A stretch of 35,295 bases of DNA from Pokkaliibacter plantistimulans. Its GTDB lineage: Bacteria; Pseudomonadota; Gammaproteobacteria; Pseudomonadales; Balneatricaceae. How positions within the stretch are numbered: the first letter of the stretch is position 1; the number at the start of each line of letters is the position of its first letter. Location: NCBI RefSeq assembly GCF_003194385.1, contig NZ_LAPT01000088.1, forward strand, positions 1 through 35,295, in the 5' to 3' direction. The translations under genes and the position numbers were made by a program. Below, piece after piece: positions 15,746 to 23,836 of the stretch. Under the pieces are notes generated by a model that did not search any database, was not told the DNA's origin, and was given only the letters and a program-made list of their open reading frames with translations.

Positions 15746-16858
15746 ATGACCGCAACACCCTATAACCGTGGCAATCAGCCCACTACCCGTGCACTGGGCT
15801 TCCTGCTGCTGGACCATTTCACCATGATTTCTCTGGCATCGGCCATTGAGCCGCTGCGCATGGCTAACCAGCTTTCCGGCAAGGAGCTGTATCGCTGGCA
15901 CACCCTCAGCCTGGATGGTAAAGCCGTCTCTGCCAGTGATGGTATTCAGGTCAACCCCGACGCCAGCATTCAGGACCATCCTTCCCATGACACCCTCATT
16001 GTCTGTGGCGGCGTCAACATTACTCGCAGCTATACCCGCCAGCATCTGCAATGGCTGCAGTTACAGGCGCGCAAAGGCATCACCCTGGGCGCCATCTGTA
16101 CCGGCAGTTATGTGCTGGGCGCGGCGGGGGTACTGGACAATTACGAGTGCAGCATTCACTGGGAAACCATCTCGACCCTGAAAGAGGCGTTCCCCAAGAT
16201 CAATACCACCAACCGTGTTTTCACCCATGACCGCGACCGCCTGACCTGCACCGGTGGCGTCGCTCCCATGGACATGATGCTGAGCCTGATCCAGCGCCAG
16301 CATGGCCATGCGCTGGCAGGGGCGATTTCCGAAATGTTCATGTATGAGCGTATTCGCAGCACTGAAGATCAGCAGCGTATTCCCCTGCGTCATATGCTTG
16401 GTACAGCACAGCCCAAACTGGTCGAGATCGTGATGCTGATGGAAGCCAATCTGGAAGAGCCCATCGGGCTGGATGAGCTGGCCAGCTATGTAGATGTATC
16501 GCGTCGCCAGTTAGAACGTCTGTTCCAAAAATACCTTGACTGCTCCCCCTCACGTTACTATCTGAAACTCCGCCTCAATCGTGCCCACCAGCTGCTGAAG
16601 CAGACCTCCATGTCAATCATTGAAGTGGCTGCTGCCTGTGGATTTGTCTCCACGCCGCACTTCAGCAAGTCCTACCGGGAATTTTTTGGTGTGCCGCCTC
16701 GTGATGCCCGTCACGTGGTACAGCGTCATCAGTCACAGGCGCTGACCGGCAAGCTCAATGGCATTGGTCTGGAGCACCGTGAGTTTGCAGCCAACGCCAT
16801 GCTGGCATTGTCAGAGGCTCAGGCAGAACCTACCTATGGCTCTGTTGCAGTGAACTGA
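15746..16858 (+). CDS. gbdR: GbdR-like AraC-family activator of betaine catabolism
   Basis: The 370-residue protein joins a DJ-1/PfpI (GATase1-like) sensor domain to an AraC double helix-turn-helix domain (about 240-320). The start RALGFLLLDHFTMISLASAI and the following EPLRMANQLSGKELYRWHTL are near-identical to Pseudomonas GbdR. The nucleophile-elbow-like GAICTGSYVLGAAG has C118. The DNA-binding part contains VSRRQLERLFQKYL and the C-terminal FVSTPHFSKSYREFFG. The ATG at 15746 is preferred to a TTG at 15728 because GGGGAGA sits nine bases before it. In Pseudomonas GbdR senses glycine betaine and dimethylglycine and activates betaine demethylation and C1 genes; fdhA, sdaA and purU beside it are plausible targets. 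An intrinsic terminator follows. Confidence 0.92.
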   Translation: MTATPYNRGNQPTTRALGFLLLDHFTMISLASAIEPLRMANQLSGKELYRWHTLSLDGKAVSASDGIQVNPDASIQDHPSHDTLIVCGGVNITRSYTRQHLQWLQLQARKGITLGAICTGSYVLGAAGVLDNYECSIHWETISTLKEAFPKINTTNRVFTHDRDRLTCTGGVAPMDMMLSLIQRQHGHALAGAISEMFMYERIRSTEDQQRIPLRHMLGTAQPKLVEIVMLMEANLEEPIGLDELASYVDVSRRQLERLFQKYLDCSPSRYYLKLRLNRAHQLLKQTSMSIIEVAAACGFVSTPHFSKSYREFFGVPPRDARHVVQRHQSQALTGKLNGIGLEHREFAANAMLALSEAQAEPTYGSVAVN

Positions 16859-16890
16859 AGCCTGCCAGCAAGAGCTTAAACGGATATAGA

Positions 16891-16926
16891 AAGGCCGGAG
16901 TGATAAGTCATCACTCCGGCCTTTTT
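16891..16926. terminator. Intrinsic terminator between gbdR and the chemoreceptor gene
   Basis: AAGGCCGGAGTGAT (16891-16904) pairs with ATCACTCCGGCCTT (16910-16923) across an AAGTC loop, followed by TTTTT on the plus strand. It ends gbdR. The A-rich left side makes it able to serve the convergent chemoreceptor gene as well. Confidence 0.9.
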
Positions 16927-16965
16927 ATATTGATCAGCGGGATGTCAGTTTATGTTGCTGTCAGG

Positions 16966-18954
16966 TTAAAAGTGGAAATAGCCCAGCAGTTGCTTCTGCT
17001 GTCTGGCCATCTGCATCAGTACCTGACCGCTGCTGGCGGTTTGTTCCGCACCACTGGCAGTGTGTTCGGTGTAATCGTTGATATGGTTGATGCTGCGGCT
17101 GATTTCCTGCGCGGTTGAGCTTTGCTGCTCGGTGGCGCTGGCAATCTGGATATTCATCTCGCGAATAACCTGAATCGCCTGATCCATGTCTTCCAGCGCC
17201 TGTTCAGCATGGCCGGCGGCGCCCACACATTGCTCCGTTTTGCTCTGGCTGGTCTGCATGACGGTCACCACTTCTTTGGTCATCGCCTGCATCTGCTCAA
17301 TCATTTGCTGAATTTCACCCGTCGAACTTTGGGTACGGGTCGCCAGAGAGCGCACCTCATCGGCGACGACCGCAAAGCCACGGCCCTGTTCACCCGCTCG
17401 CGCTGCTTCGATGGCCGCATTCAGCGCCAGCAGGTTGGTCTGCTCGGCAATATTGCGGATGGCATCAATGATGCTGTCGATCTTCTGGCTGTAACCATCC
17501 AGACGGCTGGTCACCTCATAGGCATGCTGAATCTGTTCGGCCTGTCCGCGGATGTTGCTGACAGTCTCCTCGATACTGCTGCGCATTTCCTGACGCAGGC
17601 GATCACTGCTGGTGACGGCCTCCAGCGTGTCCTGAGCACGATGGGCCACTTCCTGCACCGAAGCTTCCATTTCGGTCATAGCCGAGGCAGTGGAGGTCAG
17701 TTGTACTTTCTGCTCGTTGACGGCCTGCGTGGTGGTGTTACTGATCTGGGCGTTGCTCTCTGATGACTGCGCCAGCGTATCGGCAGAGTTGGCCAGCTCG
17801 CTCAGGGTGCGGCTCAGGGTCTGATTGAGTTCATTCAGATAGCGGCCAAGCTCGGCAAACTCATCCTTGCTGGTGCTGTTGAACTGCACACGCAGATCGC
17901 CCTTGGTCATCTTGATCAGGGCGTCACGGAAGCGTGCCAGCGGGCGCTTGATGCTGAAGGCGACCCACAGGCCGATCAGCAGGGCGACGGCAATGGCAAA
18001 TAGCGCGATGCCCAGCAGAATGCTTTCACTGGTGGTGATGGTCTGATGTGCCTGCTGCTTGGCCTGATCCAGCGTAGCCAGGGTGGCGCTGCTGAACTGG
18101 CCGATGGTGTCCAGCGTGGCCTTGATGGCTGTTGATGCGGCAGTGGTCTGGCTATCAATCTGGCTGGCCAGATCAACTTGTTTGACGAACAGCTGGAACA
18201 GGCCATTGGCATCACCGGCGCTGGTGATGATGGGGTTGGCCATGATGGCGGCAGACTTGGCCTTGTCGCTGTCGACGGTCGCGAGCTGATCAAGGCGCTG
18301 CTTGATCGTGCGGTCCTGATACTTCACCGCCCGGGTCAGGCGCTTGACGTCCTGATTGATCTGGAAGGCCTTATAGCCACTGACCACCTTGCTGACTTCG
18401 CGCAACAGGCCCGCGGCCTGATTCTGGGCATTGCCAGTGGGGTTATCAGCAATGAACTTGTTGAGGAACTCCACCAGCTGATCACCCTTGGTCATGACAT
18501 CTTCCTGCTGGGCCTTGATCTGCTGGTCGACGCTGAGTTTTTGCAGGTGCAGTTCGGTCAGCTGGCTGGCGAGCTGGACATAGCCTTCGGTAGAAGAGCT
18601 GATCTGCGCCAGCAAGTCCGTCAGCGAACTGTCTGTGTTGCTGCCAAGCAGAGGGGGAATCTGTCCCAGCTGGGTCTGCAGCGTCTGAATATTGCCATCA
18701 AAGCTGCTTTTGCCTGCGTTGACCTCATCGCTGTTGCGATTGATCAGCAGTCCGAGCAAATCCTGGTTGGCGCGCAGCAGCGTCGCATTCATATCACTGG
18801 CGGCCTGGTTCAGGGGCAGGGTTTCACCGGTTACCATATCCAGCTTGCTGCTGACGCCGTGGATGCCTTTATAGCTGGTGGCGACGATGGTGAGTAGCAA
18901 AAGAACGAGCAGGGTAAACCCACCGATGACGCGTTGCAGGATGCTCAGAGGCAT
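16966..18954 (-). CDS. Methyl-accepting chemotaxis protein
   Basis: This 662-residue transmembrane chemoreceptor has TM1 at about 9-27, a periplasmic helical sensor of roughly 280 residues, TM2 at about 312-334, a HAMP domain (about 335-390), and a cytoplasmic signalling domain. The highly conserved tip reads [20 protein letters not shown], then [20 protein letters not shown]. The sensor length and all-helical content fit a helical bimodular (HBM) domain like that of P. putida McpS, which binds organic acids, but the ligand here is unknown. No C-terminal CheR-binding pentapeptide is seen (it ends LLGYFHF). GAGGAT precedes the ATG. It is convergent with gbdR and monocistronic; no chemotaxis partner genes are near. 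Confidence 0.93.
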   Translation of the reverse strand: MPLSILQRVIGGFTLLVLLLLTIVATSYKGIHGVSSKLDMVTGETLPLNQAASDMNATLLRANQDLLGLLINRNSDEVNAGKSSFDGNIQTLQTQLGQIPPLLGSNTDSSLTDLLAQISSSTEGYVQLASQLTELHLQKLSVDQQIKAQQEDVMTKGDQLVEFLNKFIADNPTGNAQNQAAGLLREVSKVVSGYKAFQINQDVKRLTRAVKYQDRTIKQRLDQLATVDSDKAKSAAIMANPIITSAGDANGLFQLFVKQVDLASQIDSQTTAASTAIKATLDTIGQFSSATLATLDQAKQQAHQTITTSESILLGIALFAIAVALLIGLWVAFSIKRPLARFRDALIKMTKGDLRVQFNSTSKDEFAELGRYLNELNQTLSRTLSELANSADTLAQSSESNAQISNTTTQAVNEQKVQLTSTASAMTEMEASVQEVAHRAQDTLEAVTSSDRLRQEMRSSIEETVSNIRGQAEQIQHAYEVTSRLDGYSQKIDSIIDAIRNIAEQTNLLALNAAIEAARAGEQGRGFAVVADEVRSLATRTQSSTGEIQQMIEQMQAMTKEVVTVMQTSQSKTEQCVGAAGHAEQALEDMDQAIQVIREMNIQIASATEQQSSTAQEISRSINHINDYTEHTASGAEQTASSGQVLMQMARQQKQLLGYFHF

Positions 18955-19415
18955 GATGCGATCCTCATTTCTGCGCTGCGGGGTCTCCAGGCATGTCTGG
19001 GTGATGCGTGGTTTAGCCAGCAGCTAGTTTTTATTATCAATATCGAGGTTCTTGCTGGAGTTCAGAGCAACTCCGGTATTCAGTATTCGCGTTGCCCGCA
19101 CCTTTTTTGGGGGGGGCTGTCCGGTCAGGGCTGTCTCACCAGGTTTTAATACCGCTGAATGGTCCGCAGGGCCTTTGCAGTTCCTGCTTTAATTCATGCC
19201 TTCCTGCTGCTGATCTGCGTGATGACGTTTGCCACCCGGGTGCGAAAGGCCATCCTGACCAGTAAAGAGTTTAGCTAACAAATACGCGGTGCTGTGCGTC
19301 TGCGTGACGCGCAAAGATGACAGCTACACAACGCATGACTCCGTGTGCTATCCCGGTTTGCTGCCATGCCTGTGCAGACTGGGTGGTCTGTTAATCACAG
19401 ACCACCCTTGCAGCG
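18955..19415. other. Gene-free region between iolG and the chemoreceptor gene
   Basis: No gene is visible in 461 bp. It holds a T6-G8 homopolymer run (19103-19116), a small stem GGAGTT/AACTCC (19057-19074), and near its right end the hairpin at 19381-19407. No clear flagellar-type (sigma-28) promoter for the chemoreceptor gene was found. Confidence 0.45.
19381..19407 (-). terminator. Hairpin past the iolG stop, probable terminator
   Basis: GGGTGGTCTG (19381-19390) pairs perfectly with CAGACCACCC (19398-19407) across a 7-nt loop, nine bases beyond the iolG stop codon. There is no U-run on the minus strand, so efficiency is uncertain. Confidence 0.5.
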
Positions 19416-20402
19416 TTACAGTTTTACCGCTTTGCCTGTTTCCAGAGAGGCAATGCAGGCCTCTGCTAGTTCCAGCGCACGAATACCATCACGGATGCCG
19501 GTCAGCGGGGTGCTGCCCGACACTATGGCATCGACAAAGTCCTGCAGCTCATTGCGGTAGGCATCGGCGTAGCGCTCCAGAAAGAAATGCAGTGGCTTGT
19601 CGCTGACCACGCCTGGCTCACCGGCAAAGGTAACGGTGGTGGGAGTGTGGTTACCGGCCTGCAGCATGCCCTGGCTGCCGAACACTTCGATACGCTGGTC
19701 GTAACCATAAACGGCGCGGCGGCTGTTGCTGATCTGGCACATACGGCCGCTGGCGGTCTTCAGTGTCACCATGGCGGAGTCCACATCGCCTGCTGCGCCA
19801 ATGGCGGGGTCGACCAGATTGCTGGCAGTGGCGAACACCTCAACGGGCTCCTCGCCCAGCAGCCAGCGGGCGATGTCCAGATCATGAATCATCATGTCAC
19901 GGAACAGACCACCGGAAACTTTGATGTAGCTGACGGGGGGCGGGCTGGGGTCACGGCTGGTGATGATGACCTGTTCCAGATTGCCAATCTTGCCATTGCT
20001 CATGGCCTGCTGCAGGGCACGGAAACTGGGGTCGTAGCGACGGTTGAAGCCCAGTGAGCAGGGTACGCCGGCGGCGTTGACGATAGTCTCGCAGCTGCGG
20101 GCACGTTCCAGATCCAGATCGACAGGCTTCTCACAGAAAATGGCTTTGCCTGCTTTGGCCGACGCTTCGATCAGATCAGCATGGGTGTCGGTTGAGCTGG
20201 CGATGATGACAGCATTGACGGCCGGGTCCGCCAGCGCTTCTTCTACTGAGGTGACGGTGGCACCGAGTTCAGCTGCCAGCTGGGCGGCAAACTGCTGGTT
20301 GACGTCAACCACGTAGCGGATGCGTGCCTGTGGATGTGCAGCGACATTGCGGCCATGAATGGAGCCGATGCGACCGGCGCCAAATAAGACGAACTCAAGC
20401 AT
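19416..20402 (-). CDS. iolG: Inositol 2-dehydrogenase
   Basis: The 328-residue Gfo/Idh/MocA enzyme oxidises myo-inositol to scyllo-inosose with NAD+, the first step of inositol catabolism. The Rossmann motif GAGRIG is at 8-13. The catalytic set is visible as K92 in CEKPVDL, with D169 and H173 in FRDMMIHDLDIARWLLGE. NRRYDPSF (120-127) and the C-terminal PLTGIRDGIRALELAEA stretch are typical of IolG. GGAG lies upstream of the ATG. It lies 193 bp downstream of iolR on the same strand and opposite the main iol operon. A hairpin between iolR and iolG suggests it may have its own promoter. A strict role for another inositol isomer cannot be excluded. Confidence 0.9.
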   Translation of the reverse strand: MLEFVLFGAGRIGSIHGRNVAAHPQARIRYVVDVNQQFAAQLAAELGATVTSVEEALADPAVNAVIIASSTDTHADLIEASAKAGKAIFCEKPVDLDLERARSCETIVNAAGVPCSLGFNRRYDPSFRALQQAMSNGKIGNLEQVIITSRDPSPPPVSYIKVSGGLFRDMMIHDLDIARWLLGEEPVEVFATASNLVDPAIGAAGDVDSAMVTLKTASGRMCQISNSRRAVYGYDQRIEVFGSQGMLQAGNHTPTTVTFAGEPGVVSDKPLHFFLERYADAYRNELQDFVDAIVSGSTPLTGIRDGIRALELAEACIASLETGKAVKL

Positions 20403-20493
20403 GTTGTTCTCCGTAATTCCGGCGAGGCCGGGTCAAAGTGATGCGAATCAGTGAAGCGTCAGCGGGCTGGGCTTCGTTATTGTTCTTGTTTGG

Positions 20494-20517
20494 CCAGACC
20501 GGTGGTGGCCGGTCTGG
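20494..20517 (-). terminator. 9-bp hairpin between iolR and iolG
   Basis: CCAGACCGG (20494-20502) pairs with CCGGTCTGG (20509-20517). It follows the iolR stop by about 80 bp on the minus strand and lacks a U-tract. It may attenuate read-through from iolR into iolG. Confidence 0.35.
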
Positions 20518-20595
20518 GATTCTTGTCAGGGAGGCTGTCGCCAGGCAGAGCACAGCGCTCCCTGTTGTTCGCTGTAACGTTCGGTCTGAACCCTG

Positions 20596-21483
20596 TCAGG
20601 TCTGTGCGGGGGGATCGAAACGCCCGGAGGATCTGCCTTCCTGTTGCTCCAGTTTGTAGGCCAGACTGATGGCCAGTGTCTGTGCCAGACACAGCGTGGA
20701 GGTCAGCGAGCGGAAGCCGCGTACATCGGCTTCCTTGATATCGAAATAGACTTTGGCCAGCGGCACCAGCGGGCTCAGCTTGGAGTCGGTGATGGCAATG
20801 ATCGGCACCTTACGTTCGTGGGCACGATGCACCACGCTGCTGGTTTCAGCGGCATAGGGGCTGTAACTGATGGCTACCAGCACGTCCCCTTCGCCCAGCA
20901 CACTGGCCTGTTCTTCCAGCATGCCGCCGTTACCGTCGATCATGTGTACCCGGCGGTCGATATGGCGCAGGGCGTAGACCAGATAACTGGCGACCGCGAA
21001 GGAGCGGCGCAGACCGACCACATGGACAGCCTGAGCACTGGCCAGCAACTCAACCGCTTCATCCAGTTGCCGGGCGCTGATCATGTCAGGCAGATGCTCC
21101 ATCGACAGGCTGTTGCCCTGTACGAATTCCTGCAGGATGGTGTTGCTGTTGACCACGCTGCTGCTGTCGCTCTGCTTCAGCAGGCGCACCCGTTCACCAT
21201 AGCTGGTGGTATGTTCCACCAGTTTCTGGCGGAACAGGCTCTGCATTTCACTGAAACCGCTGTAGCCGAATGCCGAAGCGAAACGCACCAGCGTGGAGGG
21301 GTGAACCCCGGCCTGATCAGCGATCACGGCCACGGTGTCGAGTGCCACGGTATTGGGATGTTCCAGCACGAAGCGTGCTACTTGCTGCAAGCGCTTGCTC
21401 AGCTGCTCATGGCGCTGAGTAATGCACTCCTGCAACTCCTGAAGAGTGGCGGGAGCCTGATTGTTTGAGGGAGGAGTATCCAT
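20596..21483 (-). CDS. iolR: RpiR-family repressor of inositol catabolism
   Basis: This 295-residue protein has the RpiR layout: an N-terminal helix-turn-helix (about 48-75; TVAVIADQAGVHPSTLVRFASAFGYSGF) and a SIS sugar-isomerase-type effector domain (about 130-260; VHVVGLRRSFAVASYL and DVLVAISYSPYAAETSSVV). RpiR-type IolR proteins repress iol genes and are released by an inositol-pathway phosphate intermediate; that is known for relatives such as Sinorhizobium IolR. Its position, facing the iol operon across 1 kb that contains a GGAA-N6-TTCC palindrome, supports the name. The ribosome-binding site (AGG) is weak. The long Gln-rich N-terminal extension (1-30) is unremarkable. Confidence 0.9.
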   Translation of the reverse strand: MDTPPSNNQAPATLQELQECITQRHEQLSKRLQQVARFVLEHPNTVALDTVAVIADQAGVHPSTLVRFASAFGYSGFSEMQSLFRQKLVEHTTSYGERVRLLKQSDSSSVVNSNTILQEFVQGNSLSMEHLPDMISARQLDEAVELLASAQAVHVVGLRRSFAVASYLVYALRHIDRRVHMIDGNGGMLEEQASVLGEGDVLVAISYSPYAAETSSVVHRAHERKVPIIAITDSKLSPLVPLAKVYFDIKEADVRGFRSLTSTLCLAQTLAISLAYKLEQQEGRSSGRFDPPAQT

Positions 21484-21599
21484 CGCTGCCTACTTGTTAT
21501 GGTGGGCAGATCGGGCTGCCCGTTTATTCTTCGCTGTTGTCACCAGATTTGCCTGGCGGGTGACAAACAGCACACCCTGGTGGCGCTATGTCTCCTTGC

Positions 21600-21765
21600 G
21601 CGGAATTACGTCGTTCCGTTGTCAGAACGTGTTTACGCTCTGCTGCGCGTTGGCCAGGCGGCGTTGAAAAGCCCTTCGGAATGCTCATTTACGCTAAGTA
21701 AACTCCGCTTCCTCAGTGTTATCGCCTTGTCTGGCTCTCGCTCGCGAGATCGTGAATACGTTCCA
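21600..21765. repeat. Dispersed intergenic repeat, diverged copy B
   Basis: The core ATGCTCATTTACGCTAAG followed by TAAACTCCGCTT shares both flanks of the core of copies A and C (ATGCTCATTTA and TAAACTCCGCTT), with a different middle. The outer parts (GCGTTGAAAAGCCC on one side, CCTTGTCTGGCT on the other) resemble the others only partly. The borders are approximate. Confidence 0.5.
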
Positions 21766-22134
21766 GGCCCTCATGCGGTGAGGAGGCTGTCACGGGGGTA
21801 GTGGTCTTCGCCAAACTGACCCGTGCTGGCCGTTGTTGCGATCTTGCCTGGTATTGCTGCTCTCAAAGGTGAGCGTGTTACGGAGAAGATCGCATCTTAA
21901 CCCTTACATCGAATCAGACAAATCCCCTGCAGTGCACGTCCTGTCTGGTATCCAGCCTCATAAATGAGTGGGGCAGGGAGCGGGCACCGGTACTCTTCAT
22001 GTTCCGTCTGCTGCTGAAACGTTGCCGCTACTGTTAATGAATAGTGATTGCGGCGGCGTCAGTCAGATCCAGAGAACTCATCCTGACCGGGATGAGTGAA
22101 GTCTGAGCTATTTTATTTTTCTTGTTAAAATTTT

Positions 22135-22148
22135 GGAATAAATATTCC
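22135..22148. promoter_or_regulatory. Candidate IolR operator 1 (GGAA-N6-TTCC)
   Basis: GGAATAAATATTCC is a palindrome of the form GGAA-N6-TTCC, the motif reported for the RpiR-type IolR of Sinorhizobium meliloti. It lies in the A+T-rich part of the divergent region, about 540 bp before the first dehydrogenase gene of the operon. Confidence 0.55.
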
Positions 22149-22314
22149 GTTTTGTTGATCACTGTTCTGCAAAAGCAGAATCCTGTCAAGTCTATCGAAA
22201 GGGCTCTTCGTGCTTGCTGATGCCTTAAAAACGCGGTTAATAGCAGTCGTTATAACCGTCTGGAGCACATTCTCTCTCTTTTAATAATTGAAATTTATTT
22301 TCTGGCTTGTTGCA

Positions 22315-22338
22315 AGAATAGAATATTTATTCTATTCT
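22315..22338. promoter_or_regulatory. Candidate IolR operator 2 (24-bp perfect palindrome)
   Basis: Arms AGAATAGAATA and TATTCTATTCT pair perfectly around TT. The centre contains GAA-N6-TTC, a one-base-per-arm variant of the motif at 22135. It overlaps TAGAAT (22319-22324), which resembles a -10 element. It is placed to block transcription of the iol operon. Confidence 0.55.
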
Positions 22339-22505
22339 GCGGTCATTCGCTTACAGCAAGGCGCTTTTTCAACCTCGACTGTGATGGGGCTGATCCGATA
22401 TGAAGTGTGCTGCGCATGCAGCAGGCTGATGAGGGCCAGCTCTGTGAGAGGGGAAAGCCGCTGGCAGGCAAGTACTAACAGAACAATAACAAGAGGTAGG
22501 CTTCC

Positions 22506-22673
22506 ATGTCCCTGAGCATGCAGGCGGTCATTCGCACCGTCGCTGTCGCGGGCGCCGTCTCCGGCCCCAACGTCATCGCTGCAATCAATACCCTGCTGGA
22601 TTCTGCACAGGCTGATCAGTACCGGGTTGAAGGCTGTCCGTTGTTCTGTCGTTTCCCAACCTTTCATGGGTGA
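22506..22673 (+). CDS. Small open frame (55 aa) coupled to the iol operon
   Basis: An ATG at 22506 with AAGAGGT upstream opens a 55-codon frame beginning MSLSMQAVIRTVAVAGAVSG and ending HG at a TGA only four bases before the ATG of the next gene (22678). Codons favour G/C in third position like the neighbouring genes. I recognise no family. It could be a leader peptide that couples translation of the operon, a small protein, or a remnant of a longer gene. The N-terminal half is hydrophobic but too short and polar for a confident membrane segment. Confidence 0.45.
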   Translation: MSLSMQAVIRTVAVAGAVSGPNVIAAINTLLDSAQADQYRVEGCPLFCRFPTFHG

Positions 22674-22677
22674 GCAG

Positions 22678-23823
22678 ATGAGCAGCAATCATTCAAAGCA
22701 ACTGCGTATTGGTCTGATCGGTACCGGCTATATGGGTAAGGCTCATAGTATTGCCTTCCATGCAGCACCGGTGGTGTTTCCTCTGGCGGGTGACATTGTG
22801 CTGGAGATGGTCGCCGAAGTGGATGCCGAGCTGGCTGCCAGAAAGGCCACCGAACTGGGTTTCCGGCGTTCCACGGGGGACTGGCGGGCACTGGTCAATG
22901 ACCCGTCGATTGATGTCGTGGATATCTGCTCTCCCAACTTTCTGCACAAAGAGATGGCGCTGGCCGCGATTGCCGCAGGCAAGCACGTCTACAGTGAAAA
23001 GCCGCTGGCACTGACCGCGGCAGACGCCAGGATCATGACAGAAGCGGCCGAGCAGGCTGGCGTCAAGACGCTGGTGGGGTTCAATTACATCAAGAACCCT
23101 ACCTTGCAGCTGGCCAAGGAAATCATCAGTCAGGGTGAAATCGGCGAAGTAGTCCACTTCCGCGGCACCCATAACGAAGACTATCTGGCCGATCCTACCG
23201 TCCCTTACAGCTGGCGGCTGAAACGTGAGTTTTCCGGTTCCGGCACGCTGGGTGATATGGGCTCGCACATTATCAACGTGGCCCAGTATCTGGTGGGTGA
23301 CATCACTGAGGTGATGGGGGATCTGCAGATCGTGCATCGCCACCGTCCCATTGCCGGTCGCCCGGGCGAATACGGCGAAGTGGAAAACGACGATCAGGTG
23401 CATTGCATGGTGCGCTTTAGCGGCGGTGCCATCGGTACGCTGGAGTCCAGCCGTATCGCCTGTGGTCGCAAGAACGGCCTGACTTTTGAAGTCACGGGCA
23501 CCAAGGGCACCCTCCTGTTTGATCAGGAGCGCCTGTCCGAACTGCAGCTTTATACCAATGGTGATGCCAGTCACCGGCAGGGCTTTCGTACCATTCTGGT
23601 TGGCCCCCAGCATCCTGATTACGTCAATTTCTGCGTCGCCGGCGGCCATGGCCTGGGCTACAACGACATGAAGATCGTTGAAGTGCGTGATCTGGTGGAT
23701 GGCATCCTGGCAGATCGTCCCATGTGGCCGGATTTTCGCGCTGCCTATGAGGTCAACCGGGTACTGGACGCTGTCGAACTGTCCCACGCGCAAGGGCGCT
23801 GGGTGAACATCAACGAATTCTGA
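22678..23823 (+). CDS. Gfo/Idh/MocA family dehydrogenase of the iol operon
   Basis: The protein (381 residues from the ATG at 22678) has an N-terminal Rossmann domain (GTGYMG, 15-20), the family lysine in SEKPLAL (K108), and D193/H197 in the GTLGDMGSHIINVAQYL stretch. It is a second, clearly different inositol-type dehydrogenase besides iolG. In iol operons such enzymes act on scyllo- or D-chiro-inositol or on inosose ketones; the substrate here is unknown. I chose the ATG at 22678 because the Rossmann strand begins ten residues later. A TTG at 22627 and an ATG at 22666 are in frame but lack ribosome-binding sites. It is first of the plus-strand operon; iolC follows 13 bp after its stop. Confidence 0.85.
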   Translation: MSSNHSKQLRIGLIGTGYMGKAHSIAFHAAPVVFPLAGDIVLEMVAEVDAELAARKATELGFRRSTGDWRALVNDPSIDVVDICSPNFLHKEMALAAIAAGKHVYSEKPLALTAADARIMTEAAEQAGVKTLVGFNYIKNPTLQLAKEIISQGEIGEVVHFRGTHNEDYLADPTVPYSWRLKREFSGSGTLGDMGSHIINVAQYLVGDITEVMGDLQIVHRHRPIAGRPGEYGEVENDDQVHCMVRFSGGAIGTLESSRIACGRKNGLTFEVTGTKGTLLFDQERLSELQLYTNGDASHRQGFRTILVGPQHPDYVNFCVAGGHGLGYNDMKIVEVRDLVDGILADRPMWPDFRAAYEVNRVLDAVELSHAQGRWVNINEF

Positions 23824-23836
23824 GTGGAGCATTGCC

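Larger units (their letters stand above)
21484..22505. promoter_or_regulatory. Divergent iolR/iol operon control region
   Basis: This 1-kb gap is unusually long for a divergent operon region. From the left it holds repeat copy B (about 21600-21765), a hairpin ACTCATCC/GGATGAGT (22076-22097), an A+T-rich stretch (22110-22340) with two candidate IolR palindromes (22135-22148 and 22315-22338), a small stem TTCTGC-AAAA-GCAGAA (22165-22180), and an AGAGGT ribosome-binding site before the small frame at 22506. No gene is supported in the left 900 bp. Confidence 0.55.

Noticed and set aside
22627-22677. TTG (22627) or ATG (22666) as start of the second dehydrogenase
   Set aside because: No ribosome-binding site for either; the extra residues are unconserved in type and overlap the small frame at 22506.
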